Positions 6,737 through 12,509 of a stretch of 13,536 bases of DNA are shown in pieces. Under the pieces are notes generated by a model. It made no database searches and had not been told where the DNA came from. It worked only from the letters and a program-made list of their open reading frames with translations. The stretch's first letter is position 1. Each line of letters begins with the position of its first letter. A program made the position numbers and the translations under genes. The stretch comes from an uncultured Lachnospiraceae bacterium (lineage in GTDB: Bacteria > Bacillota > Clostridia > Lachnospirales > Lachnospiraceae), in assembly GCA_910583615.1 (NCBI GenBank), contig CAJTXP010000072.1, forward strand, positions 1 through 13,536. Direction: 5' to 3'.

Positions 6737-6754
6737 GGCGGATGCTTTGCCGCC
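6737..6754 (+). other. Small hairpin after the peptide gene
   Basis: GGCGG (6737-6741) pairs with CCGCC (6750-6754) around an 8-nt loop, 3 nt after the stop codon. It lacks a following U-run, so it is more likely an RNA-stabilising stem than a terminator. Confidence 0.4.
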
Positions 6755-6756
6755 GT

Positions 6757-6846
6757 AAAAAGAAAAGAAGAAGCCCCGGACTGTGTTGCCTCACGGTCCG
6801 GGGTTTCGTTCTTCGTCCGAATGGACTTGCTGTCACTTTTTGCCTG
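6757..6846 (-). ncRNA. Predicted antisense small RNA (antitoxin candidate)
   Basis: A strong promoter on the minus strand should start a transcript near 6844-6846 that ends after the terminator stem at about 6757-6772, giving roughly 75-90 nt. No open frame with a ribosome binding site is visible in it. It overlaps the 3' region of the peptide mRNA through the terminator and carries near its 5' end AAAAAGTGACAGC, complementary to two short stretches of the peptide coding region. It is therefore a candidate type I antitoxin RNA. Transcription is predicted, not shown. Confidence 0.6.
6774..6803. terminator. Strong bidirectional intrinsic terminator
   Basis: CCCCGGACTGTG (6774-6785) pairs with CACGGTCCGGGG (6792-6803) over 12 bp with one G-U pair and a 6-nt loop. 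On the + strand it is followed by TTTCGTTCTT; on the minus strand by CTTCTTCTTTTCTTTTT, which is the better U-tract. It should end the peptide mRNA on one side and the convergent small RNA on the other, so their 3' ends overlap. Confidence 0.85.
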
Positions 6847-6851
6847 CCGGC

Positions 6852-6880
6852 ATTATAGCATATGCTTTTCCGGTTTGCAA
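6852..6880 (-). promoter_or_regulatory. Consensus sigma-A promoter driving the antisense RNA
   Basis: On the minus strand TTGCAA (6875-6880) is followed after exactly 17 bp by TATAAT (6852-6857). It lies 10 bp past the stop codon of the nhaC remnant and points away from it toward the terminator. No protein gene follows on that strand before the padR promoter region. Confidence 0.8.
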
Positions 6881-6889
6881 TATGCTTTT

Positions 6890-8279
6890 TCAAGCCCTGT
6901 CCTTTTCTTTTTTATTCCACACAAAGATCACGAGAACCAGCGCCGCCACGGCCAGCACCACAGCCGCCGGGCTTCCTGTAAGTCCCGCGAAGAGATATGC
7001 TGCAAATGCGATGACGCCATTGACGACCGCATAGGGAAGCTGGGTCTTCACATGCCCCACCAGATCGCACTGCGCGCCTGTGGAAGACAGGATCGTCGTA
7101 TCCGAGATCGGCGAACAGTGGTCCCCAAAGAGGCCTCCGGAAAGCACCGCGCCCACGGCGATCGCATAGGAGATCCCGAATGCATGCGCCATGGGAATCG
7201 CCAGCGGCATCATGATCGCAAAGGTGCCCCAGGAGCTTCCGGTGGAAAACGACACGAAGGTCCCGAACAGGAAGATGGCAGCCGGGATCAGCACCGGCGA
7301 GAAATTGACCGCTTTCATGGCATTTACAATAAAATCCGCCGTGCCAAGGCCGCTGATCATGTTTCCCAGAGACCACGCCAGCACCAGCGTCACTGCCACG
7401 TCCGTCATCCCCTTCATGCCGTCCACATAGACCTTGAATGTCCGTTTAAACACCTGTACCCTGTAGAACCGGATCAGGATCATGAGGACCAGCGCGCCGA
7501 AGAAGTAGCCCATGGTCAGCGCCACGCGGAATTCGTTGCCGTCTACCTTTTGAAACGGGAAGCCAAGAGGCGCCAGCGTCGTAAAAAGCGTCACAAACAC
7601 CACGAGGATCGGAAGCAGCACCATGGATGGACGGGCATTTTTCACAGAGTATGTACCATCCGTCTCCTCTTCCGCCTCTTTTTCCTCTTCCCAGGATTGT
7701 GCTCCTTTCTCCGCCAGCTTCTCTGCCTTTCCCATCTGGGAGAAATCCTTTCCGGTAAATGCAACCAGCGGAATCATGATAATCGCCAGGATCGCGTAGA
7801 TCTGGAACGGGATCGCCTCCACAAAGGTCGTATAGTCCGACTGCGTCACGCCCAGGTTCTGAAATTCCGCCTGGATGAGTCCCATGATGTACACGCCCCA
7901 CCAGAAGGGGCGTGCCAAGATCCGAAAAGAAGATCAGGATACCGCCCGCCCACGCGCACATCTGCGCCTTCAGCTTCGTGTTCACAAAACGGTAGACAAA
8001 TCTGCTGAACGCCTGCGCTCCGCCGGACTTTTCCATCAGCTTGATAAAGCCGCCGATAAAAATCACCAGGACGATCACGCCCGCATTGTAGGAGTCCGTC
8101 AGCTGCACAAAGAAATAGTCTCCAATCATGGATTTTACCGCCAGAAACGGGTTGCCCATGCAGAAGATCATCGTCCCCACAAATCCTCCGCAGAACAGGG
8201 ACAGTATCACGTTCCTGCTCCTGATCGCCATCACCACCGCAACCATCGGCGGCAGAAGGCTCAGCCATCCATAGTTCAT
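6890..8279 (-). pseudogene. nhaC: NhaC-type Na+/H+ antiporter, frameshifted by an internal deletion
   Basis: The first part, from ATG 8279 (MNYGWLSLLPPMVAVVMAIR, preceded by GAAGGAGAA), reads correctly to FFSDLGTPLLVG near 7896. The remainder is in another frame, from FWWGVYIMGLI (from 7906) to the stop at 6890-6892, and includes STGSSWGTFAIMMPLAIPMA and GGLFGDHCSPISDTTILSSTG, hallmarks of the NhaC antiporter family. Family members normally have ~35-40 residues between these points (loop plus the DSTASPV-type helix), so a stretch is missing, not merely a base. At the junction, CTTCTGGTGGGGC (7895-7907) can be read in both frames, consistent with recombination between two short repeats. An upstream extension to 8327 is unlikely because it would place a dyad in coding sequence. 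The antiporter would be non-functional unless this is an assembly error. Confidence 0.85.
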
Positions 8280-8304
8280 AACATGTTCTCCTTCCGTATG
8301 TATG

Positions 8305-8331
8305 CTTATTGGACTGCTCATGTCCAATAAG
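8305..8331. promoter_or_regulatory. Perfect 10-bp dyad in the nhaC leader
   Basis: CTTATTGGAC (8305-8314) and GTCCAATAAG (8322-8331) are exact inverted repeats around a 7-nt spacer. The dyad sits 26-52 nt upstream of the nhaC ATG, so it may be an operator for a dimeric regulator or an RNA hairpin in the leader. No adjacent regulator gene is obvious. Confidence 0.6.
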
Positions 8332-8342
8332 ATATACTATAT

Positions 8343-8376
8343 TGAATATTTCTCATATAATATGCATAAATATTCA
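8343..8376. promoter_or_regulatory. AT-rich inverted repeat in the nhaC promoter region
   Basis: TGAATATTT (8343-8351) and AAATATTCA (8368-8376) are perfect inverted repeats separated by 16 nt. They sit in the AT-rich stretch where the nhaC promoter must lie; no clear -35/-10 pair could be fixed. The low complexity makes chance occurrence possible. Confidence 0.35.
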
Positions 8377-8397
8377 TTCTCATTTTAACTTATGCAG

Positions 8398-8418
8398 AAA
8401 GGTTTGTAAACCTTTTTT
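8398..8418 (+). terminator. Terminator-like hairpin between divergent genes
   Basis: AAAGGTT (8398-8404) pairs with AACCTTT around TGTA and is followed by a T-run to 8418. On the + strand this looks like an intrinsic terminator, but no + strand gene lies directly upstream. It may insulate the DUF2284 promoter or be an operator palindrome. Confidence 0.35.
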
Positions 8419-8435
8419 ACTTCGCGATCTTCCGA

Positions 8436-8464
8436 TGGAAATCCCCTCCCCGCTGTGATATAAT
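8436..8464 (+). promoter_or_regulatory. Promoter of the DUF2284 gene
   Basis: The -10 is a perfect TATAAT at 8459-8464 with an extended TGA just before it (TGATATAAT). The -35 candidate at the 17-bp spacing is TGGAAA (8436-8441), 4 of 6 matches to consensus. This leaves a leader of about 100 nt before the gene. Confidence 0.65.
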
Positions 8465-8485
8465 GTCACCAGCTGAAGCGAAGCG

Positions 8486-8523
8486 GAAGCTGATGACCTG
8501 CGCGGGCATCAGCGAGCTTCTTT
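8486..8523 (+). promoter_or_regulatory. Structured leader hairpin upstream of DUF2284
   Basis: CTGATG with its flanks (8489-8495) pairs with CATCAGC (8507-8513), and after a bulge GAA pairs with TTC (8518-8520), followed by TTTAT. The 5' strand of this stem can instead pair with CAGCT at 8470-8474. The layout resembles a weak attenuator, but no known riboswitch consensus was recognised. Confidence 0.35.
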
Positions 8524-8574
8524 ATAATAAAACAGCATTAGAAAACCCTTGAGAAAGGAAGCGGAATACAATTG

Positions 8575-9117
8575 ATGGATGGAAACAAACTGATCGAACT
8601 GGCTCTTGAGCTGGGCTTTGCCGATGCGGCGGTGATCCGCACGGACGAACTGGTGTTCGTTCCCGCATTTCGAACGCTGTGCGAAGAAAACCAATGCGGA
8701 AAATACGGCGTGAACTACGCCTGCCCGCCCGCCTGCGGGACGGTAGATGAGATGAAGGAGAAGGTGCTTCGCTGGCAGCAGGCCCTGGTCATGCAGACCA
8801 TGTGGGACATCGAGGACCCGCTGGACAACGCGCAGATCAAACCGGCCAAGGCGGAGCACAACCGTCTGACCCGAACGCTCATGGACCAGGTGGACGAGCC
8901 GGGACTGATGATCGGCGTCAGCGGCTGCAGCCTGTGCGAGCCCTGCGCCATCACCACGGGAGAGTCCTGCCGTTTTCCGAAGCTGCAGTGCTCCTGCATG
9001 TCCGCCTACTGCATCTTTGTGAAAGAAATGACGGACCGATGCCATATGGATTACGAATGCGCGCCCGGTATCACGACCTTTTTCAGCATGTACTGCTTTG
9101 ACGAACGCATTTCCTGA
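8575..9117 (+). CDS. DUF2284 cysteine-rich predicted metal-binding protein
   Basis: A 180-aa soluble protein with 14 cysteines. The family signature CGKYGVNYACPPACG is at 41-55. A ferredoxin-like CSLCEPC (118-124) is followed by Cys132, and further cysteines lie at 139, 141, 146, 156, 162 and 174. DUF2284 proteins are annotated as predicted metal-binding proteins; an iron-sulfur or zinc role is likely but the reaction is unknown. The ATG at 8575 is preferred over the TTG one codon earlier; GCGGAA lies about 9 nt upstream and AAAGGA further out. It is a monocistronic unit with its own promoter, converging on the amidoligase operon. The length is normal for the family and all key cysteines are present, so it appears intact. 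Confidence 0.88.
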   Translation: MDGNKLIELALELGFADAAVIRTDELVFVPAFRTLCEENQCGKYGVNYACPPACGTVDEMKEKVLRWQQALVMQTMWDIEDPLDNAQIKPAKAEHNRLTRTLMDQVDEPGLMIGVSGCSLCEPCAITTGESCRFPKLQCSCMSAYCIFVKEMTDRCHMDYECAPGITTFFSMYCFDERIS

Positions 9118-9133
9118 TCCGCGGCCGCATATG

Positions 9134-9166
9134 GCAGGATCTGATCGATCGACGGCGGCGTCCTGC
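9134..9166. terminator. Weak hairpin between convergent genes
   Basis: GCAGGA (9134-9139) and TCCTGC (9161-9166) form a 6-bp stem with a 21-nt loop in the 50-nt gap between converging genes. There is no U-run on either side, so termination here is doubtful. Confidence 0.3.
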
Positions 9167-9167
9167 G

Positions 9168-10094
9168 TCACACCGGAATCAGTTTGAACACCGCCGTATG
9201 CGCATAGGTCAGCTGCCCGCTGTGCCGGAAGAACAGGATCCCGTTTCCGGGGGCGTAGATCCGGGAACGCTCCTCTGCGTCCGTCGGATTCAGGATCCGT
9301 GCCAGCAGGTCCCCTTCCCTTACTTCCTGCTCCACTTCCACCACAGGCTCAAAAAGTCCAGCCGCTTCTGCCCGGACCGGGATCATCTCCCGGTCGTCAA
9401 TGACCCTGGACAGGTATCCCGGGCGCCTGCCGTACCGGACGCATCCGATGGACTCCAGAAAATGCAGGACAGAACTGACGCCCCTTTCCGCGCTCTCCCG
9501 ATTGATCCGGTCGGTCGTCGTCGTGTACAGGCTGTACGCCTTCGTCTCCCAGATCTGCCAGTTATAATTCAGCGTGGTCGTATCGTAGGGTCTCGTATTC
9601 CGCACCACCACGTAAGGCATACCAAATTCCACAGCGCTCTTTATGTCCTCAAAGCCTGTTTTCATCATGGTCACATGAGGCATGAATTCCCCGGGCATAT
9701 AATTGGACGCAAACTGAATTCCATATTCATAGTCCTTGATTTTCTCAAAGATACCGCCTGCAATCCGCTGGGTCGTCTCCCCCTCGCTGTATCCCGGGAA
9801 CATCCGGTTGATATCTGTGTTGTCAATGGGCCAGAACCGCTTTTCGATATTCATGGAATACGGATTGAGCGACGGGATAACCATGATCTCCTGCCCGTCT
9901 GACAGCCGGTCTTCCCTTTCCAGTTTTTTCAGCGCCTGCACGATCCGGGAGCAGGTATAGAGCTGCTGATATTCATTTCCCCTCATATTTCCCACAATAC
10001 AGACCGTTTTCTTCCCTGTTCCAAAGATATAGGCCATAATCTTGAAAGAATCCCGATACAGGGAATGATTTTCATAGATGATCTCTGTTCTCAT
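9168..10094 (-). CDS. AstE/AspA-family (M14-like) protein lacking catalytic residues, probable pseudoenzyme
   Basis: A 308-aa protein clearly homologous to its upstream neighbour: shared IPSLNP / IYPAVNP, DINRMFPG / DMNRVFPG (91-101) and ASN (129-131), plus the same C-terminal barrel ending GNGILFF / ADGILFT. The expected zinc motif HGDE reads MRGNE (37-41), so the first histidine is Arg38. The second zinc histidine of DIHASN is replaced in GIQFASN (Gln127/Phe128). The catalytic glutamate of VVEMG is Arg165 in VVVRN. The substrate-site NP and the NR of the DxNR motif are retained. It overlaps the upstream gene by ATGA and has AAGGAGG before its ATG. A substrate-binding or allosteric partner of the active paralogue is the likeliest role; a new activity is possible. 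The reading frame is intact, so this is not gene decay. Confidence 0.82.
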   Translation of the reverse strand: MRTEIIYENHSLYRDSFKIMAYIFGTGKKTVCIVGNMRGNEYQQLYTCSRIVQALKKLEREDRLSDGQEIMVIPSLNPYSMNIEKRFWPIDNTDINRMFPGYSEGETTQRIAGGIFEKIKDYEYGIQFASNYMPGEFMPHVTMMKTGFEDIKSAVEFGMPYVVVRNTRPYDTTTLNYNWQIWETKAYSLYTTTTDRINRESAERGVSSVLHFLESIGCVRYGRRPGYLSRVIDDREMIPVRAEAAGLFEPVVEVEQEVREGDLLARILNPTDAEERSRIYAPGNGILFFRHSGQLTYAHTAVFKLIPV

Positions 10095-11038
10095 GCTCTC
10101 TCATCTGCCTCCTTCTTCAGTATTCTTGCAATCAGAGATCCTTCATTTACCACCGGATATTCCCGGATGGTGAAAAGGATTCCGTCTGCCGGAGCCTTCA
10201 GCCGTTCCCGGATGGTTCCTTCCAGAGGATCCACGATCAGTCCCACCGGGTCCCCTTTTCTCAGGCTGTCCCCATGCTTCGCCTGACTGAGAAAAACGCC
10301 GGACACGGGCGCGTTTAAAAAGCTGACCGGATCGGCCCCGGCGGCAATCAGGGGCTTTCGGACCTCCTTTGCCGGACCGGACCACATCCCCATGTTTTTC
10401 ATCACATAAAAGATTCCGTCCGTCAGCTGATCGCAGTACGCTTTTGTAATCCGCATGCCGACGCCCATCTCCACCACCAGTGTCGGCGTACCGGTGCTGT
10501 TCAGGCTGTAGGCGAGCGTGGATTCCAGCACGGTACTGTTTCCATGGATCCAGATCAGGTCCACATTCAGCCCTTCCGCCATCGGAACGAGCCGGTCCCG
10601 GTGAAGCTCATTGATCCGTACCTGCGGGATCTCTGTAAGAAAAATATTGCTGGCATGGATATCGATGCACAGATCCGATCCTGACAGGTCCTCCATCAGC
10701 CTGGCCGCCACATATTCCGTCATGGACCCGTTCCGGTTTCCCGGAAAGACCCGGTTCATATCCAGATCAAAGGCCGGAATCCCTCTGGTGATGGAATCGA
10801 TCCCCAGCGGATTCACAGCCGGATAGATGTCCACGATCCCGGCCAGATATTCCGGATGCTCCTGTATCCTCCGGCTGACCTCAAAGCACACATACTGTCC
10901 TTCCAGCTCGTCACCGTGGACTCCCGTCACGATACTGATCCGCTTCTTCTCCTTCTCTCTTCCGCCGGTCAGCCGGTTTTTCCGGATCTTCAGCTTCTCC
11001 ATCACCGGAAGGGATACCTCCGCAATCGTCTTGACCAT
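10091..11038 (-). CDS. Succinylglutamate desuccinylase/aspartoacylase family zinc hydrolase (M14-like)
   Basis: A 315-aa enzyme with all family residues: zinc ligands His41 and Glu44 in GVHGDE, His128 in CIDIHASN, NP at 76-77 and the arginine of DMNR (96) for carboxylate binding, and catalytic Glu190 in LVVEMG. The last ~90 residues form the AstE-type C-terminal barrel. Family members cleave N-acyl amino acids or related amide bonds; the substrate here is unknown. The ATG at 11038 is supported by GGAGGAA 7 nt upstream. That start lies inside the 3' end of the transglutaminase frame, giving a 128-nt overlap, while its own stop overlaps the next gene by ATGA. Within the amidoligase operon it probably removes or trims the amide product. 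Confidence 0.9.
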   Translation of the reverse strand: MVKTIAEVSLPVMEKLKIRKNRLTGGREKEKKRISIVTGVHGDELEGQYVCFEVSRRIQEHPEYLAGIVDIYPAVNPLGIDSITRGIPAFDLDMNRVFPGNRNGSMTEYVAARLMEDLSGSDLCIDIHASNIFLTEIPQVRINELHRDRLVPMAEGLNVDLIWIHGNSTVLESTLAYSLNSTGTPTLVVEMGVGMRITKAYCDQLTDGIFYVMKNMGMWSGPAKEVRKPLIAAGADPVSFLNAPVSGVFLSQAKHGDSLRKGDPVGLIVDPLEGTIRERLKAPADGILFTIREYPVVNEGSLIARILKKEADERA

Positions 11039-11834
11039 GTTCCATTTCCTCCATTTTTACATATACCTGTTTCTCCTGCGCTGCGTTTCCCCGGAATACG
11101 CCCCGGTTCAGCCCGCAGTCCCAGGCATCCCGCCCCACCGCAAAGACCAGATAAGACGCATCCGTCCGGCGGTTGTTGGTGGGATCAAATCCTCTCCAGT
11201 ATCCGTCCTGCCAGACTTCCACCCAGGCGTGGGTCTCCCCTTCGCCGGGCACGGCGCCCGCTGTATACCGCGCCGTGATCCCCTCCTCCCGCAAAAGAGA
11301 CAGAAGGATCTGCGCATAGTCCTGGCAGACGCCGCATCCCTGCGCAAAGGCCTGTTCTGCCGTCGTCCCCGCGTCCGTGCTCCCGCTTTGATAGGCGAAC
11401 TGATCTGCAAGCGCCTCCATCCATACGTCCGCCCGTTCCCACGGCGTAAAAACTTCCGGCAGATGGTTCTGATGCCTCGCGAAAAATTCCCGGATGGTTT
11501 CGCCCGGCCTGGTATACGGCGTCTGATACCGGTACATCCCCAGCTTCTGCCAGGCGGATGGTTCCGGCTCCGGTCCTTCCCGGACCGCCGTCTCCGCCTC
11601 CACCAAGACCCGAAACTCCCTGCAGCCCTCCTCAATCCTTCCATACAATACCGAATTACCGAAAGAATCCCTGTCCCGTCCCTGAGGGCCGGAGCAGGGT
11701 GTGATTCTGCAGATACAGGACCGGATATCCTGCGTCTTTCTGATTCCCGGAAAACACCGAAGACTGTAGGAATGGCTGGAAACCGGTTCTGAAAAAAAGA
11801 TCCGCAGTTCATAGGTCAGTTTCCATCTGTTCAC
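10911..11834 (-). CDS. Transglutaminase-like cysteine protease family protein
   Basis: A 307-aa protein with the bacterial transglutaminase N-terminal region (about 1-80) followed by the catalytic core. The triad is visible as Cys170 in GCGVCQDYAQ, His202 in THAWVEVW and Asp217 in GFDPTNN. In bacteria these domains accompany alpha-E and circularly permuted ATP-grasp proteins and are predicted to act as peptidases or amide transferases. The start is GTG with GGAGGG 6 nt upstream, 15 nt after the alpha-E stop. The family core ends near residue 262; the remaining ~45 hydrophilic residues are read out of frame over the start of the next gene and look non-conserved. Either a stop was lost by a late frameshift or the overlap is genuine. 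Confidence 0.9.
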   Translation of the reverse strand: MNRWKLTYELRIFFSEPVSSHSYSLRCFPGIRKTQDIRSCICRITPCSGPQGRDRDSFGNSVLYGRIEEGCREFRVLVEAETAVREGPEPEPSAWQKLGMYRYQTPYTRPGETIREFFARHQNHLPEVFTPWERADVWMEALADQFAYQSGSTDAGTTAEQAFAQGCGVCQDYAQILLSLLREEGITARYTAGAVPGEGETHAWVEVWQDGYWRGFDPTNNRRTDASYLVFAVGRDAWDCGLNRGVFRGNAAQEKQVYVKMEEMEHGQDDCGGIPSGDGEAEDPEKPADRRKREGEEADQYRDGSPR

Positions 11835-11849
11835 ATAGATCCCTCCGCC

Positions 11850-12509
11850 TTACAAAATCTGTTCGATCTGCCGGATCAGCCCACAGTAATCCAGTTCCTC
11901 TTCTTTGACAAGCCGATTCAGGCTGTCCAGCGCCTTCCGGCGGTACTTCAGGCTGCACCGGTCGATCCTGCCGGTCAGGCGGCAGATTTCCCGGTTCAGA
12001 TTGTCCCGGCTCTCATGAAGCCTTGCGTACAGGTCGATTCGCTCTACCCGCTTTCCAACCTTCAGCAGATTCCGCACATTTTCACTGAGGATCTGATCGT
12101 CACAGATTCCGTTAAACGCCATAAGATTGTCCAGCACCTTCTGGAATTCAATCAGAGGCCCCTGGCTCTTCGCCGCCTTCTGCATGGCATAGATGGCAAG
12201 CTGGATATAGGAAAGCGCCTCCGTCCCGATCTCCTCCCGCAGAACAACGGCGTTGTCATAAGCGCGTTTCAGGTTGCTCATCAGAGAATTCACATCCGTC
12301 TCGTCAAAAGAATACCGGCAGATAAAATCCTCACTGGAAGCGTAGATATCCGGGATCTCCAGCGCCTGACAGAACCGTCTGTAGTCCTCCCCGGCTTCGA
12401 TCATCGTATCATACGTCCTGAAATACAGTTTCATCGTCGTATAAACCCGTTCGGTATACCGTCCAAGCCAGTACAGCCGGTCGGTCTGTTCTACTGAGAT
12501 AACACCCAT
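11850..12509 (-). CDS. Alpha-E domain protein (DUF403)
   Basis: A 219-aa all-helical protein. Diagnostic features are the N-terminal RLYWLGRYTERVYTTMKLY (about 11-29), the central ALSYIQLAIYAMQKAAKSQGP region and the VGKRVERIDLYARL helix (about 151-164), which corresponds to the family GRxxERxD motif. Alpha-E proteins are almost always coded beside circularly permuted ATP-grasp and transglutaminase-like proteins and are predicted partners of the ligase; no biochemical activity is established. It is shorter than the ~310 aa of many proteobacterial members. The ATG follows GGGAGGAGG at a somewhat long spacing and overlaps the ATP-grasp gene by 19 nt, so translation is coupled. Confidence 0.88.
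   Translation of the reverse strand: MGVISVEQTDRLYWLGRYTERVYTTMKLYFRTYDTMIEAGEDYRRFCQALEIPDIYASSEDFICRYSFDETDVNSLMSNLKRAYDNAVVLREEIGTEALSYIQLAIYAMQKAAKSQGPLIEFQKVLDNLMAFNGICDDQILSENVRNLLKVGKRVERIDLYARLHESRDNLNREICRLTGRIDRCSLKYRRKALDSLNRLVKEEELDYCGLIRQIEQIL

Larger units (their letters stand above)
6648..6841 (+). repeat. Short direct repeats shared by peptide gene and antisense RNA
   Basis: TCACTTTTT occurs at 6648-6656 and 6833-6841; GCTGTCAC occurs at 6662-6669 and 6829-6836. The first copies lie in the early codons of the peptide gene. The second copies are fused as GCTGTCACTTTTT at the 5' end of the predicted convergent RNA. A convergent transcript therefore carries sequence complementary to the peptide mRNA, as the direct repeats do in the par toxin-antitoxin locus. 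Confidence 0.45.

Noticed and set aside
6821..8008. Long + strand open frame (395 codons) opposite nhaC
   Set aside because: Very basic, repetitive His/Arg composition typical of a shadow of a hydrophobic gene; the minus strand carries recognisable NhaC motifs.
8343..8400. Fur-like box in the nhaC upstream region
   Set aside because: TGAGAATGAATATTT matches the Fur consensus in only part of its positions and the region is too AT-rich for the match to mean much.
10827..11792. Long + strand open frame opposite the transglutaminase gene
   Set aside because: The minus strand shows a complete Cys-His-Asp catalytic triad; the + frame has no recognisable features.
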